Positions 18,671-27,107 of a DNA stretch of 64,000 nucleotides are shown here, piece after piece (within the stretch, counting starts at the first letter, position 1; each line of letters starts with the position of its first letter). The notes under the pieces were generated by a model that was not told where the DNA came from, made no database searches, and worked only from the letters and a program-made list of their open reading frames with translations. This DNA comes from CAVWXT01 sp963759115 (GTDB lineage: Bacteria > Planctomycetota > Planctomycetia > Pirellulales > Thermoguttaceae), in contig CAVWXT010000008.1 in assembly GCA_963759115.1 (NCBI GenBank), forward strand, positions 1 through 64,000, in the 5' to 3' direction. The position numbers and the translations under genes were made by a program.

Positions 18671-19933
18671 ATGAGTGACGAAATCAGTGTAAGCGTTGCC
18701 AGCTACGGGGCGGGGCGTTGTTTGATGATGACGTACCGTGACCCCGTGACCGGCAAGAAGGTGGCGAAGACTACCGGCACAACGGACCGTGGTGAGGCAA
18801 TCAAGGCCGCTGGAAAGTGGGAAGATGAATTGCGAACTGGCCGCTATCAGGCCCCGAGCAAGTTGACGTGGGCAGAGTTTCGGAAGCGGTACGAAGCCGA
18901 GAAGCTGGCCGCGATGCCCAAGTCTTCGCAAGTGGCCTACAGCGCTTCCCTCGATCACCTGGAGAGGATTGCCAACCCGGACCGGCTATGCAAAGTTACG
19001 GCCCCCGTGCTAAGCCGGTTACTGATGAGACTGCGGGACAGCGGGCTTGCCGATGCCACCGTTGCCAAGACGGCCCGGCAATTGAAAGCCGCGCTGCGAT
19101 GGGCTGAGCGGCAGGGGATGCTTGCCAAGGCCCCGGCCATCGAAATGCCGAAACGTCAGAAGGGAGCAAAGCTGATGAAAGGGCGGGCCGTCAGTGGCGA
19201 AGAGTATGACCGGCTGTTGCTGGCCGTCCGCAAGGTACGCCCACAAGACGCCCCGGCATGGGAACGGCTGCTTACTGGCCTATGGCTGAGCGGGCTGCGT
19301 CTTGGTGAAGCCGTTGTCCTGACTTGGGATGATGGGCCATTCGCTGTGGACCTGACCGGCAGGCATCCACGTTTTCGGATTCTTGGCGAAGCACAGAAGA
19401 GCGGCCGGGATGAGCTACTGCCGATGACCCCAGACTTTGCCCAATGGCTGTTGGATGCCACCCCCGAAGCCGAGCGGGCGGGGCGGGTGTTCAAGCTGAC
19501 GAATCGGGCGACGGCCAAGCCCTTCACCATAACAGAAGTCTGCCGGATCGTGTCGGCCATCGGGGAAAAGGCCCGCGTTGTGGTGGACAAAGCATCGGGC
19601 AAGTATGCTTCCGCCCACGACCTGCGCCGAAGCTTCGGCACCCGATGGGCCAAGAAGGAAATGCCAGCCGTGTTGCGGCGGCTGATGAGGCACGCCGACA
19701 TTGCAACCACGATGGGCTATTACGTGGACATCGACGCCGACGAAGTGGCGGGCGACTTGTGGGCCAAGTATGGGGCGGCGGCTGGCAACACCCCGGCGGC
19801 TGGCAACACTCTTGGCAACACTCCGCCCGATGGGCACACCCCAGCGGTTACAGCAGGCGACTCAACTCCCAACGTCGAAACGGGTTGCGAAATAGGCCCG
19901 GTAGGGATCGAACCTACGACCAAGGGATTATGA
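18671..19933 (+). CDS. Tyrosine recombinase/integrase
   Basis: I choose ATG 18671 (MSDEISVSVASYG), with GGAG about 10 bases upstream, rather than the GTG at 18647. The 420-aa protein has an Arm/SAM-like N-terminal core-binding part and a catalytic domain with R210 (SGLRLGE), H316 and R319 (HDLRRSF), H341 (RHADIATTMGYY) and Tyr at about 350. The C-terminal tail GPVGIEPTTKGL is translated from the 3' half of the neighbouring tRNA gene. Integrases of tRNA-borne elements lie next to their att site, so this enzyme very likely integrates at this tRNA. All catalytic residues are present and the gene is intact. Confidence 0.9.
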   Translation: MSDEISVSVASYGAGRCLMMTYRDPVTGKKVAKTTGTTDRGEAIKAAGKWEDELRTGRYQAPSKLTWAEFRKRYEAEKLAAMPKSSQVAYSASLDHLERIANPDRLCKVTAPVLSRLLMRLRDSGLADATVAKTARQLKAALRWAERQGMLAKAPAIEMPKRQKGAKLMKGRAVSGEEYDRLLLAVRKVRPQDAPAWERLLTGLWLSGLRLGEAVVLTWDDGPFAVDLTGRHPRFRILGEAQKSGRDELLPMTPDFAQWLLDATPEAERAGRVFKLTNRATAKPFTITEVCRIVSAIGEKARVVVDKASGKYASAHDLRRSFGTRWAKKEMPAVLRRLMRHADIATTMGYYVDIDADEVAGDLWAKYGAAAGNTPAAGNTLGNTPPDGHTPAVTAGDSTPNVETGCEIGPVGIEPTTKGL

Positions 19934-19965
19934 GTCCCCTGCTCTGACCGCTGAGCTACGGGCCC
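19893..19965 (-). tRNA. tRNA with CAU anticodon (Met or Ile2)
   Basis: The 73-nt cloverleaf reads, on the minus strand, GGGCCCG acceptor, TAGCTCAGCGG D-loop region, CTCATAA anticodon loop (anticodon CAU), GGTTCGATCC T-loop and CGGGCCTA 3' end with no encoded CCA. The CTTGGTCG following the anticodon stem resembles tRNA-Ile2 (lysidine-modified) more than elongator tRNA-Met, but I cannot settle this. The 3' half overlaps the integrase stop by 41 bp, marking it as the attachment site. Confidence 0.9.
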
Positions 19966-20384
19966 TAACCTATCTTCTCTGCTGAATTCGACGTTTTCTA
20001 TGATGTACTTCAGGGTGGTGTAGAATGACTACGCCTGAACTGCGCGACTCCAACTAGCCCGATGCCAACCCCTGAAGGATAGCATCCCGAGGCAACTCAG
20101 CCAAGCCGGAGAAGCCTCCGCGGGACTTCCCCAGCTTTGCACGATTCCGTCGCTGGGCGGCGCGACGTGCCTGCGATTGCGCCGCCAGTCGGCCGCCAAA
20201 GGCGTCTCGACTGGAGACGGTATACCTTCGAACTCTGCCCCTCCGGTTCTCATAATCGGCCTAACCAGGATATGTGGACCGCCCTACGCGCCGTCTGAAC
20301 GAGCTATGTTTGCGAGGGCGGTTGTGCCGCCTCGCCCGCGCTTCATTTGGACGAACGAGCGTGCAAGAGACAGACCGAACGGTC
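19966..20384. other. Intergenic region between the tRNA and the KAS III-like gene
   Basis: No gene is recognised. It should hold the tRNA promoter (minus strand) and the promoter of the downstream gene, whose frame is open back to 20274, so its true start may lie inside this stretch. Confidence 0.4.
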
Positions 20385-21494
20385 ATGACGCGTGCCGTGC
20401 AAAACTCGCCGCGAGACGCGGAGCCTCCCAAGACACTGGGAATCTCCGCGATTGCCACCTACAAGCCGCCTTGGGTGCTTGGCAACGAGTGGTTCGAGGG
20501 GGCCCTGTCGCGCAAGTTCGTCCAACACACCGGCATCGTGTCCCGCCGCATCTCGTTGGAAGACGAAGTGACGATGGGCATCCGGGCGGTTGAGAAACTT
20601 CGGAGCCAGACGGGATGCGATCTGCGGAAGTGCGCGGCCGTAGTGCTTGCCGGCTCGTCGCTCATCCACGGCTATGTTGCCCGGCGCTATCTGAGCGAAG
20701 AACAGGCCAGACGGGAGGATTTCCGCGCCGTCGCCCGGGACTTCGTCGAGCGGCTGGGGATTCCGTCGGTCCGGGCGTTCGGCATCAACTGGGCGTGTAG
20801 CGGCTACGCGAAGGCGATGGAAATCGCCGCGCGTTATGCCGCCCGGCGCCCCAAGCTCGGGCAGGACGAGTTTGTCCTGGTGGTTACGGTGAACCGCACG
20901 AGTAAGATCACCGACTACGGCTGCAAAGCGACCGCTCCGATCTTCGGCGATTTTGCCCAGGCCACGCTGCTGGGCGGGGCGGAAAGCGGGCGATACCCGA
21001 GCCGGTTCACCCTGGTCTACGCCCGCGCCGAGCGGCAGCCGACCGACGGCGTGTTCTTCAACTATCACCTGCGGGAAAACGTGGTCGTGCCCACGCCCGA
21101 AGGCGGCCGGGCGATCGAACCGAAGCGGCTGGTGTTTTCGTTGGACATGATGGGGCTGGGCGATGGGGCGCCGCGGGCGATGGCCGACGCCGCCGCCAAG
21201 GCCCTCCAAGCGACCAACATCCGCCCCGAGGCGGTGGATTTCGTCGTGCCGCACCAGGCCGGCGCCGGCGTCGTCCGTCTGACGGCAATGAAGTTGGAGC
21301 AGTTGGGCATCCGCGGCGAGGTCATCAACGGACTGACGCGAGACGTGGGGAACATCAGTTCTTCCTCGGTCCCGTACGCCTTGCAGCAGAACTGGGGCCG
21401 GTTGCACGGCACGATCATCTGTCCCACCGCCGCGGTGAGCAAGCCCGGCCACGCCTCGCTCACGCAGGGTTGCATCGTCTTGAAAGCGCCGTAG
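20385..21494 (+). CDS. 3-oxoacyl-ACP synthase III-like thiolase-fold enzyme
   Basis: This 369-aa protein (from MTRAVQNSP; upstream in-frame starts exist) has the KAS III/chalcone-synthase-like fold. The nucleophile Cys138 lies in INWACSGYA, the His in PHQAGAGVV and the Asn in RDVGNISSSSVPYAL, so the Cys-His-Asn triad is complete. The N-terminal text LGISAIATYKPPWVLGNEWF fits the first KAS repeat. KAS III starts fatty-acid chains by condensing acyl-CoA with malonyl-ACP. Relatives outside the FabH core make specialised lipids or ketides, and a lone copy without fab genes suggests that here. The substrate is unknown. Confidence 0.8.
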   Translation: MTRAVQNSPRDAEPPKTLGISAIATYKPPWVLGNEWFEGALSRKFVQHTGIVSRRISLEDEVTMGIRAVEKLRSQTGCDLRKCAAVVLAGSSLIHGYVARRYLSEEQARREDFRAVARDFVERLGIPSVRAFGINWACSGYAKAMEIAARYAARRPKLGQDEFVLVVTVNRTSKITDYGCKATAPIFGDFAQATLLGGAESGRYPSRFTLVYARAERQPTDGVFFNYHLRENVVVPTPEGGRAIEPKRLVFSLDMMGLGDGAPRAMADAAAKALQATNIRPEAVDFVVPHQAGAGVVRLTAMKLEQLGIRGEVINGLTRDVGNISSSSVPYALQQNWGRLHGTIICPTAAVSKPGHASLTQGCIVLKAP

Positions 21495-21529
21495 CCAATC
21501 GTGGTCCGCAAGGTGGACCCTATTGGTGA

Positions 21530-22033
21530 CTACCGGCGAGTCCCGTTTTCATCGGCCGAAGGCCCCTTGAGCCGTCCGGCGATGGCGTCCTGGACCTGCT
21601 TGGTTCCGCAGATCAAGCCGTCAAGGTCCGACGAGAGCAGCACGATGGTCTTCCAATCGCTGGAGACGATGTGCGAGTTGCGTCTGGGCGGGGAGAGCAG
21701 TATCGATATCGCACAGGCCGGGAAGGATGCTGTCCACCAGGATTTGGATCCGGGAGCGATGTTGAACGCCCTGGTACTTGCTTTCCAATGCCGCTTTGAC
21801 CGCCCCGCAGTCAACGTGGCCGAGAACGAGAAAGAGGGGCGTGTGAAGGTGCGCTCCCGCATACTGAATGCTGCCGGCAATTTCCGGCGAGAGGACGCTG
21901 AATCGCCTCGTCGGCAGAAATGCCCGGCTGATCAGGTTTCGTTGGGCTAGCTCCCATAATCGGTGTCCCGTGGCCAGGTAATGCCGAGTTCGTCCCTCAC
22001 TCGATGGGCGATATGGTCAGCGCTCTTGTGCAT
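21530..22033 (-). pseudogene. Carbonic-anhydrase-like short protein, frameshifted
   Basis: Six bases downstream of pyk, an ORF starts MHKSADHIAHRVRDE. With one frame change near 21985 it becomes ELAQRNLISRAFLP ... SPEIAGSIQYAGAHL, then HTPLFLVLGHVDCGAVKAALE. The GHxDCGAVKA block is the His-Cys zinc-site signature of beta-carbonic anhydrases. The usual N-terminal CxDSR zinc motif is absent, and the frame is disturbed again near 21670. It may be a decayed or truncated carbonic anhydrase, or a shorter carbonic-anhydrase-like protein damaged by sequencing indels. The only open frame on the plus strand here has no family likeness. Confidence 0.5.
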
Positions 22034-22038
22034 GGTGG

Positions 22039-23463
22039 TCACTGTAGTCGCAGGATCTCCATGCGGTGGTTTGCGTCCGGGCTTCCGGGCGAAGGACCTT
22101 GAATAAGCAGGGCTATGGAGCCGGGCAACTCCTCGGCACGTACCCAGGCGCGGGCAAACGCCGTCCACTCCGCGGGAAGCTCTGGGATGGGCACCGCTTC
22201 GATCCCGTACGTAAACTGCAGATGCCGCACAGCGTCTGCACCGTCGGTGGGCGCCGCGATCCAGACGGGGAGGCGGAACCGTGCAATGGCGCGGGCGGTG
22301 ACGCCGCTGCGCGTCGGCACCACTACGGCGGCTGGCGACGATGCCGCAATGATCGCCTCGACGCTCAGCGAGAGGAGGTCCGCCGTGCTGTACTCAACTT
22401 CCCGCGGGAGGTTCTTCAACCGTTCCCAGAGATCGGCCCGCCTCCGGTGCGGTTCGGTTGCCGCCGTTATGCGGGAGAGCATCGCAACGGTTTCGACCGG
22501 GAAGTCGCCCGTTGCCGACTCGCCGGAGAGCATCACACAGTCGGTGCCATCCAACACGGCATTGGCCACGTCGGTCGCCTCTGCGCGAGTCGGCTGGCGG
22601 CTATGGGTCATCGACTCAAGCATCTGAGTGGCGATAATCACCGGTTTCCCCAGGCGCGCCGCTTTCCGAACGAGCGTCTTCTGCAGGATGGCGATGTGCT
22701 CGATCGGCACCTCGACCCCGAGATCGCCGCGTGCCACCATGATGCCATCGGCAGCGGCAAGGACCTCATCAATATTCTCCAACGCGCGCGAACGTTCAAT
22801 CTTGGCCAGAAGGAACGGGTTGCCGCCGAACGAACGGGCAGTCTCGCGCACGGCCTGGATGTCGGCCGCCGACTCCACGAACGATTGGCTGACGGCGTCC
22901 ACCCCGTGGGCCAGGGCGAACCTGAGGCACTCGCGATCGCGCTCGGTGAATGCCGAGATGCCCAAATCAATGCCCGGCAAGTTCAGCCCCTTGCGCGACC
23001 GCAACTCGCCGCCCGCGAGCACGCGGCAATGGACATCGGGGCCGTCCACACGCTCGACCTCCAGTTGAATGATGCCGTCGTTCAGGAACAGTTTGTCGCC
23101 CGGTTTGACAACCCGGGGCAGTCGGTCAAAAGTCATCCAAGCCCGGCCTGCATCTCCCACGATGTCCCGTGTGGTCAGGATGAACGTGCCGCCGGGGGCG
23201 ATCTGGATCGGCTCCTCGGCCAGTTGACCGATGCGCATCTTCGGGCCCGGCAGATCGGCCATCAGGGCGATTTCGCGGCCGACGGCGGTCGCGGCGGCCC
23301 GCAGGCGGTCCATCCGCGCCGCGTGCTCATCGAATGTGCCGTGCGAGAAGTTCAAGCGAGCCACGCTCATTCCCGCCCGGATCATCTGTTCCAGCACCGC
23401 CGGCGCATCGCAAGCGGGGCCGATCGTGGCAACGATCTTCGTCTTTTGCGGTCGCAGCGACAT
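22039..23463 (-). CDS. pyk: Pyruvate kinase
   Basis: The 474-aa enzyme starts at ATG 23463, six bases after AGGAGG. It shows KTKIVATIGPACDAP at the N-terminus, RLNFSHGTF, the phosphate-binding and metal residues around LAKIERSRALENIDE, MVARGDLGVEVP and ATQMLESMTHS, and the C-terminal domain with VVVPTRSGVTAR. The enzyme converts phosphoenolpyruvate and ADP into pyruvate and ATP in the cytoplasm. It follows pfk directly, and its ribosome binding site overlaps the presumed pfk stop, so the two glycolytic genes form an operon. Full family length and intact. Confidence 0.95.
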   Translation of the reverse strand: MSLRPQKTKIVATIGPACDAPAVLEQMIRAGMSVARLNFSHGTFDEHAARMDRLRAAATAVGREIALMADLPGPKMRIGQLAEEPIQIAPGGTFILTTRDIVGDAGRAWMTFDRLPRVVKPGDKLFLNDGIIQLEVERVDGPDVHCRVLAGGELRSRKGLNLPGIDLGISAFTERDRECLRFALAHGVDAVSQSFVESAADIQAVRETARSFGGNPFLLAKIERSRALENIDEVLAAADGIMVARGDLGVEVPIEHIAILQKTLVRKAARLGKPVIIATQMLESMTHSRQPTRAEATDVANAVLDGTDCVMLSGESATGDFPVETVAMLSRITAATEPHRRRADLWERLKNLPREVEYSTADLLSLSVEAIIAASSPAAVVVPTRSGVTARAIARFRLPVWIAAPTDGADAVRHLQFTYGIEAVPIPELPAEWTAFARAWVRAEELPGSIALLIQGPSPGSPDANHRMEILRLQ

Positions 23464-23471
23464 GGCACCTC

Positions 23472-24553
23472 CTAATCCCCGAGGCAAATCCCCAGTGCCC
23501 GAGCTGTGCGCCGAAGGCACCTGTGGGCAGCACGGTCTTCAATTGCCCGACGGCTTCCGTGATCTTCACCGCGCCCACCCCGGAGCCCTGGTAGGCCACC
23601 ATGTACCCGTACTTGCCGGCGGCAATCAGTTCCACGGCTTCAGCCCCGAAGATCGTACACAGGGCGCGGTCGAAGTTGGTGGGGCTGCCGCCCCGCTGCA
23701 AGTGACCCAGGACGCAGGCGCGGGCCTCTTTGCCGGTCCGCTTTTCGATTTCTCCGGCAACCACCGCGGCGATGCCGCCCAGTCGGGCTTCGCGGTTAGC
23801 AACTTGTTCTGCTGCCGTGACAAACTCGCCCCCCTTCTCCCGGGCGCCTTCGGCCACAATGACCAGAGTAAAATGCTTGTCCGCTTTCTCGCGTTCCTCG
23901 ATCTTGGCACAAATACTGTCGTAGGTGAACGGGATCTCCGGAATCAAAATCACGTCGGCGCCGCCGGCGACTCCGGCGTAGAGGGCAATCCAGCCCGCAT
24001 ACCGGCCCATGACTTCCAGCACCATCACGCGGTTGTGGCTCTCGGCCGTAGTGTGCAGCCGATCGAGGGCGTCGGTCGCGCAGGCCACCGCCGAGTCGAA
24101 GCCGAAGGTCATCACGGTGCCTTCCAGGTCGTTGTCGATGGTTTTGGGCACGCCCACCAAGGGGACGCCGCCCTCGAACAACTGCTGTCCGATGCTCAGC
24201 GAGCCATCGCCGCCGATGCTCACCAATCCGCGAATGTTCAGCTTCTGCATGCCCGCCTTCACCCCGTCGATCAACTCCTGGGGCAAGCGCCGCGACTCGC
24301 CGTGGCCCACCTTCGCCGAGAACCGGCCGCGGTTGGCGGTGCCCAAGATAGTCCCTCCCCGGGTCAGCAACGAACCGAGCTTCTGATAATCGAGTTCGAT
24401 GTACCTCTGCGGCTCGAGGATGCCCTCGTAGCCGCCGAGGAAGCCGATCGTTTCCCAGCCGCGCTTGGCGGCCGCTTTGGCCACCGCGCGGATCACGGCG
24501 TTCAGGCCAGGGCAGTCGCCCCCGCCGGTGACAATGCCGATGCGTTCGCTCAT
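23472..24553 (-). CDS. pfkA: 6-phosphofructokinase
   Basis: The protein starts MSERIGIVTGGGDCPGLNAVIR and contains SIGGDGSLSIG, PKTIDNDLEGT, MEVMGR-like LEVMGRYAGWIAL and GHLQRGGSPTNFDR, all PFK signatures. Gly in GGDGS is usual for ATP-dependent enzymes, while Lys in PKTIDND is typical of the non-allosteric clades, so ATP is the likely donor but PPi is not excluded. The open frame runs on into pyk to 23327. A one-base shift near 23515 gives the natural end LGICLGD with stop at 23472, eight bases before the pyk ATG. I therefore place the end there. Confidence 0.88.
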
Positions 24554-24621
24554 GGTACTCCTCGTTCTAACAGGTCAATATTCGCACCGGAAACGCCAAC
24601 AGCGGCACCGCGTGCCTGCCG

Positions 24622-25044
24622 CTAGTCCCACCAACACGCAATGGGCAGTTTTCCCGCGGGAACGTCGAGCGGCTCAAAAGAAACGCCGTCGGTCCAACCT
24701 GCCCAGCACTCGTCGGGCGCGATCGACTCCTCGAACCACGACTTGACTTCCTCCGGCTCGGCGCTGCTCACTACCCAGACTGTATCGCTGAACGGCCACT
24801 CCGCGGCGTCGAACTGCGCGACCTGCACGTGAACGTCTGCAACGTCGGGCCGCGAGCGGATGCCCTTGAGCAGTTCATACATTTTATCCGGCTCCGGTGT
24901 CGGCGTGCAGTTGCAGCAGATGCTACCCGTGACATCGTTCCCTTCGAAGAACTCTTCGAGAGTGAGCAACGGCCGGATCGTGGTCGCATCATTGATGTCG
25001 CCGTGCCGGTTCACACGTTCGGTAATGCGTTCAAGAGGCGTCAT
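24622..25044 (-). CDS. Hypothetical 140-aa protein
   Basis: A cytoplasmic acidic protein, MTPLERITERVNRHGDIND ... GSICCNCTPTPEPDKMYELL ... WAGWTDGVSFEPLDVPAG. It has no transmembrane segment. The CCNC cluster might bind a metal, but there is no second cluster. Proteins of this kind, with a closing W-rich segment, occur as stand-alone unknowns in many bacteria. It lies 68 bases upstream of pfk on the same strand and could be cotranscribed. Function unknown. Confidence 0.6.
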   Translation of the reverse strand: MTPLERITERVNRHGDINDATTIRPLLTLEEFFEGNDVTGSICCNCTPTPEPDKMYELLKGIRSRPDVADVHVQVAQFDAAEWPFSDTVWVVSSAEPEEVKSWFEESIAPDECWAGWTDGVSFEPLDVPAGKLPIACWWD

Positions 25045-25197
25045 ACGGAACTAACTCCTGCTTCAGGATTTCCAACAGTCTGAATATGCGTGAACTCATG
25101 GGAATGGATCGCTGAATAACCGGCTCGATTAGTCGAGGAATCCATTTCGTGCAAATTGTGCGACAATATCGAGTGATTTGCAATCCGCGACGTAAGT

Positions 25198-26290
25198 CCC
25201 GCTGTCAAGTCTCAATCGCAACCTTTAGGCGAGAGGCGAGAACTTCGTTGGGAGTTCGATAGCCGAGGCGTTTTCTCGGACGGTCGTTGAGAAGTTGTTG
25301 GACTTTGGTAAAACGATGATTGGGGATGCCGACCAGATCCGTACCTTTGGGAAAGAACTGCCGGACCAGGCCGTTGGTGTTTTCGTTCGTGCCGCGCTGC
25401 CACGCGCAGTACGGCTTCGCAAAGTAGATCTTCAAAGCGGCTTCCTCCGTCAACCGCTCGTGCTCGGCGAACTCCTTGCCGTTGTCCAGCGTCAGCGTCT
25501 TCCGCAGCTTCGGAGGCGTGGTCCGATACAACTCGGCGGCGGTCTGACGGACCGTCGCCGCCTGCAAGGTGGGAACCTTGCCCAGCAACAAATAGCCCGA
25601 CTTCCGCTCGACCAGCGTGACGGCGCCGCCGCGTCGGTTGGCGCCCACGATGGTGTCCCCTTCCCAGTCGCCGAAGCGACGGCGGCGATCCACGACCACG
25701 GGGCGTCCCTCGATGCTCGTGCCGGTGCGAATCCGCCCGCGTTTTTCCCAGTTGGGCCGCTGTCGGCCCAGACGCCGCAGATAACGCCGCCAGTGCTTCC
25801 CGGTGGCCTCCTCGCCGCCGATCCAGGCGTAGATCGTTGGGGGCGAAATCCACTGTCGCCGATCGCCGGGAAAGTCGCTGCGCGCGCGACCGGCGATCTG
25901 GTCGGGCGACCATCGCCGCCGCAGGCGATCCCGGACATAACGCCGCACTTCCGGCCGTTGCATCTTGGCGACCCACGGACGTTCACTCCGCCGCCGCCGA
26001 GCCTTTCCCTCGGCCGCCACCGCCCAATAGCCGTTGCGGCTGCGATTGCGTCGCAGTTCGCGGGAAATCGTGCTCTTGCTGCGGCCGAGCCGGTCGGCGA
26101 TCTGCGTCTGCATTTTTCCCGCCCTGTGCTCGTGGGCTATGATTTCACGTTCTTCCAGGGTAAGATGACCTGCCATCGCGGGGACTCCTTTTTGAATGGA
26201 CCTTCCTCAAAAACGCCCATTCAAACGTCCCTGCGATGTTTTTACCTATACCAGTCTTCCATACGGTTGCGATTCAATTCTAACAGCGGG
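25198..26290 (-). mobile_element. IS30-family insertion sequence with 3-bp target duplication
   Basis: Imperfect terminal inverted repeats begin CCCGCTGT on both ends: left CCCGCTGTCAAGTCTCAATC, right (reverse complement) CCCGCTGTTAGAATTGAATC, both continuing GCAACC. Directly outside is AGT on both sides (25195-25197 and 26291-26293), a 3-bp duplication typical of IS30 transposition. The element is about 1.1 kb with a single transposase gene and appears intact. It sits in an intergenic stretch and breaks no recognisable gene. Confidence 0.88.
25205..26176 (-). CDS. IS30-family transposase
   Basis: This 323-aa DDE transposase starts MAGHLTLEEREIIAHEHRAG. The N-terminal HTH reads QIADRLGRSKSTISRELRRN. 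The catalytic core includes FGDWEGDTIVG (first Asp), TLDNGKEFAEHE (second Asp) and the Glu in RGTNENTNGLVRQFFPKGTDL, which is the IS30 family signature. It fills the element almost completely, the stop lying within ten bases of the left end. All catalytic residues are present, so it may be active. Confidence 0.95.
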   Translation of the reverse strand: MAGHLTLEEREIIAHEHRAGKMQTQIADRLGRSKSTISRELRRNRSRNGYWAVAAEGKARRRRSERPWVAKMQRPEVRRYVRDRLRRRWSPDQIAGRARSDFPGDRRQWISPPTIYAWIGGEEATGKHWRRYLRRLGRQRPNWEKRGRIRTGTSIEGRPVVVDRRRRFGDWEGDTIVGANRRGGAVTLVERKSGYLLLGKVPTLQAATVRQTAAELYRTTPPKLRKTLTLDNGKEFAEHERLTEEAALKIYFAKPYCAWQRGTNENTNGLVRQFFPKGTDLVGIPNHRFTKVQQLLNDRPRKRLGYRTPNEVLASRLKVAIET

Positions 26291-26349
26291 AGTTGTGCAC
26301 TGGCAGGATGTTGCGGTGCGCAACTTTTGGCGAACTTGCAGCACGGTAT

Positions 26350-27066
26350 CTACGCTGGTCGGTCTTTCATGGCTTGGGTAACTTTGAACCCCACGAGTCC
26401 CGCCACCAGGATCGCAAGATAAAACTGACCCGCGATGGCTTCCATCCAGGCCAAGGTCCGAGTCAAGGGCGTCGTCGGCGTCACGTCGCCGTATCCCACC
26501 GTGGCCAGGGTAATGAAGCTGTAGTAACTGAGCGTGCCGCGATCGGCTCGCGCGGCCATGACAGCGGCGTCTCCCGGTGATGGCACGCGAAATGACCCTG
26601 GGAAGGCGGTCTCCACAGCGGAGTAGAGAAGGCTCCAGATGATTCCCAAGAGTAGGTAGCCACACACGGCGCCAAAAATTGCGTCACCCGACGCCTGTTT
26701 GACGAGGATTGCGCGGAGAATTCCATACAAGGCGAACGCAAAAAGACAGGCCGCGACCAGTTGTGCTCCGACGAGGAGCATTCGGCCGGCCGGGCCGTCG
26801 AGGCCGCGGCTCACCCAAACGCCAACAAAGGCGGCCAGTCCGAGCGAGATGGCGATTCGTCGGTGTTCCCTCTCCTCGAACACCAACAGCAACACCGCAC
26901 CGATCAACAACGAGAAGAAGACGTCGAAAGAGCCTTGTTCTCCCAACAGCCCGGACACAAGCGGCTGTGCGACGGCAAGCGACAGCGAGGCCAGAAGCAT
27001 AACGGCGAATCGCCAGCGATGGCCAGTGGCCTGAGACGGTGTGGGTTGGCCCGTTTGCTCGACCAT
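26350..27066 (-). CDS. Potassium channel family membrane protein
   Basis: The 238-aa protein has several hydrophobic segments: LLASLSLAVAQPLVSGLL, FSLLIGAVLLLVF, ISLGLAAFVGVWV and LLVGAQLVAACLFAFALYGIL. These precede a pore module with the selectivity filter TVGYGD in TLATVGYGDVTPTTPLTR and a last helix FYLAILVAGLVGF. It therefore resembles a voltage-sensor-like domain lacking the regular charged S4, joined to an Ion_trans_2 pore. It would conduct K+ through the inner membrane. It lies 41 bases downstream of the SulP gene on the same strand. Confidence 0.85.
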   Translation of the reverse strand: MVEQTGQPTPSQATGHRWRFAVMLLASLSLAVAQPLVSGLLGEQGSFDVFFSLLIGAVLLLVFEEREHRRIAISLGLAAFVGVWVSRGLDGPAGRMLLVGAQLVAACLFAFALYGILRAILVKQASGDAIFGAVCGYLLLGIIWSLLYSAVETAFPGSFRVPSPGDAAVMAARADRGTLSYYSFITLATVGYGDVTPTTPLTRTLAWMEAIAGQFYLAILVAGLVGFKVTQAMKDRPA

Positions 27067-27107
27067 TTACTCGTCCTCTCAAGCCGTCCTCGGGCCCGTT
27101 CGCTCAC

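Larger units (their letters stand above)
14283..19933 (+). mobile_element. Integrative element inserted at a tRNA(CAU) gene; left border not determined
   Basis: A tyrosine integrase at the right end reads into the 3' end of a tRNA gene. To its left are small overlapping ORFs, two excisionase/HTH-like proteins, a RepA-like ATPase and iteron-like repeats, all on the plus strand. This is the layout of a small integrative or plasmid-like element. I looked for a second copy of the tRNA 3' sequence between 9 and 14.6 kb and did not find one, so the left limit is only estimated from gene content. Confidence 0.55.

Noticed and set aside
22066..23475. 469-codon open frame on the plus strand
   Set aside because: Antisense to pyruvate kinase, with no domain; a GC artefact.
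23515..23530. Natural PFK-pyk fusion or read-through
   Set aside because: The long PFK frame enters pyk in a different frame with no sensible protein. The normal end LGICLGD is present one frame over, so an indel is the simpler view.
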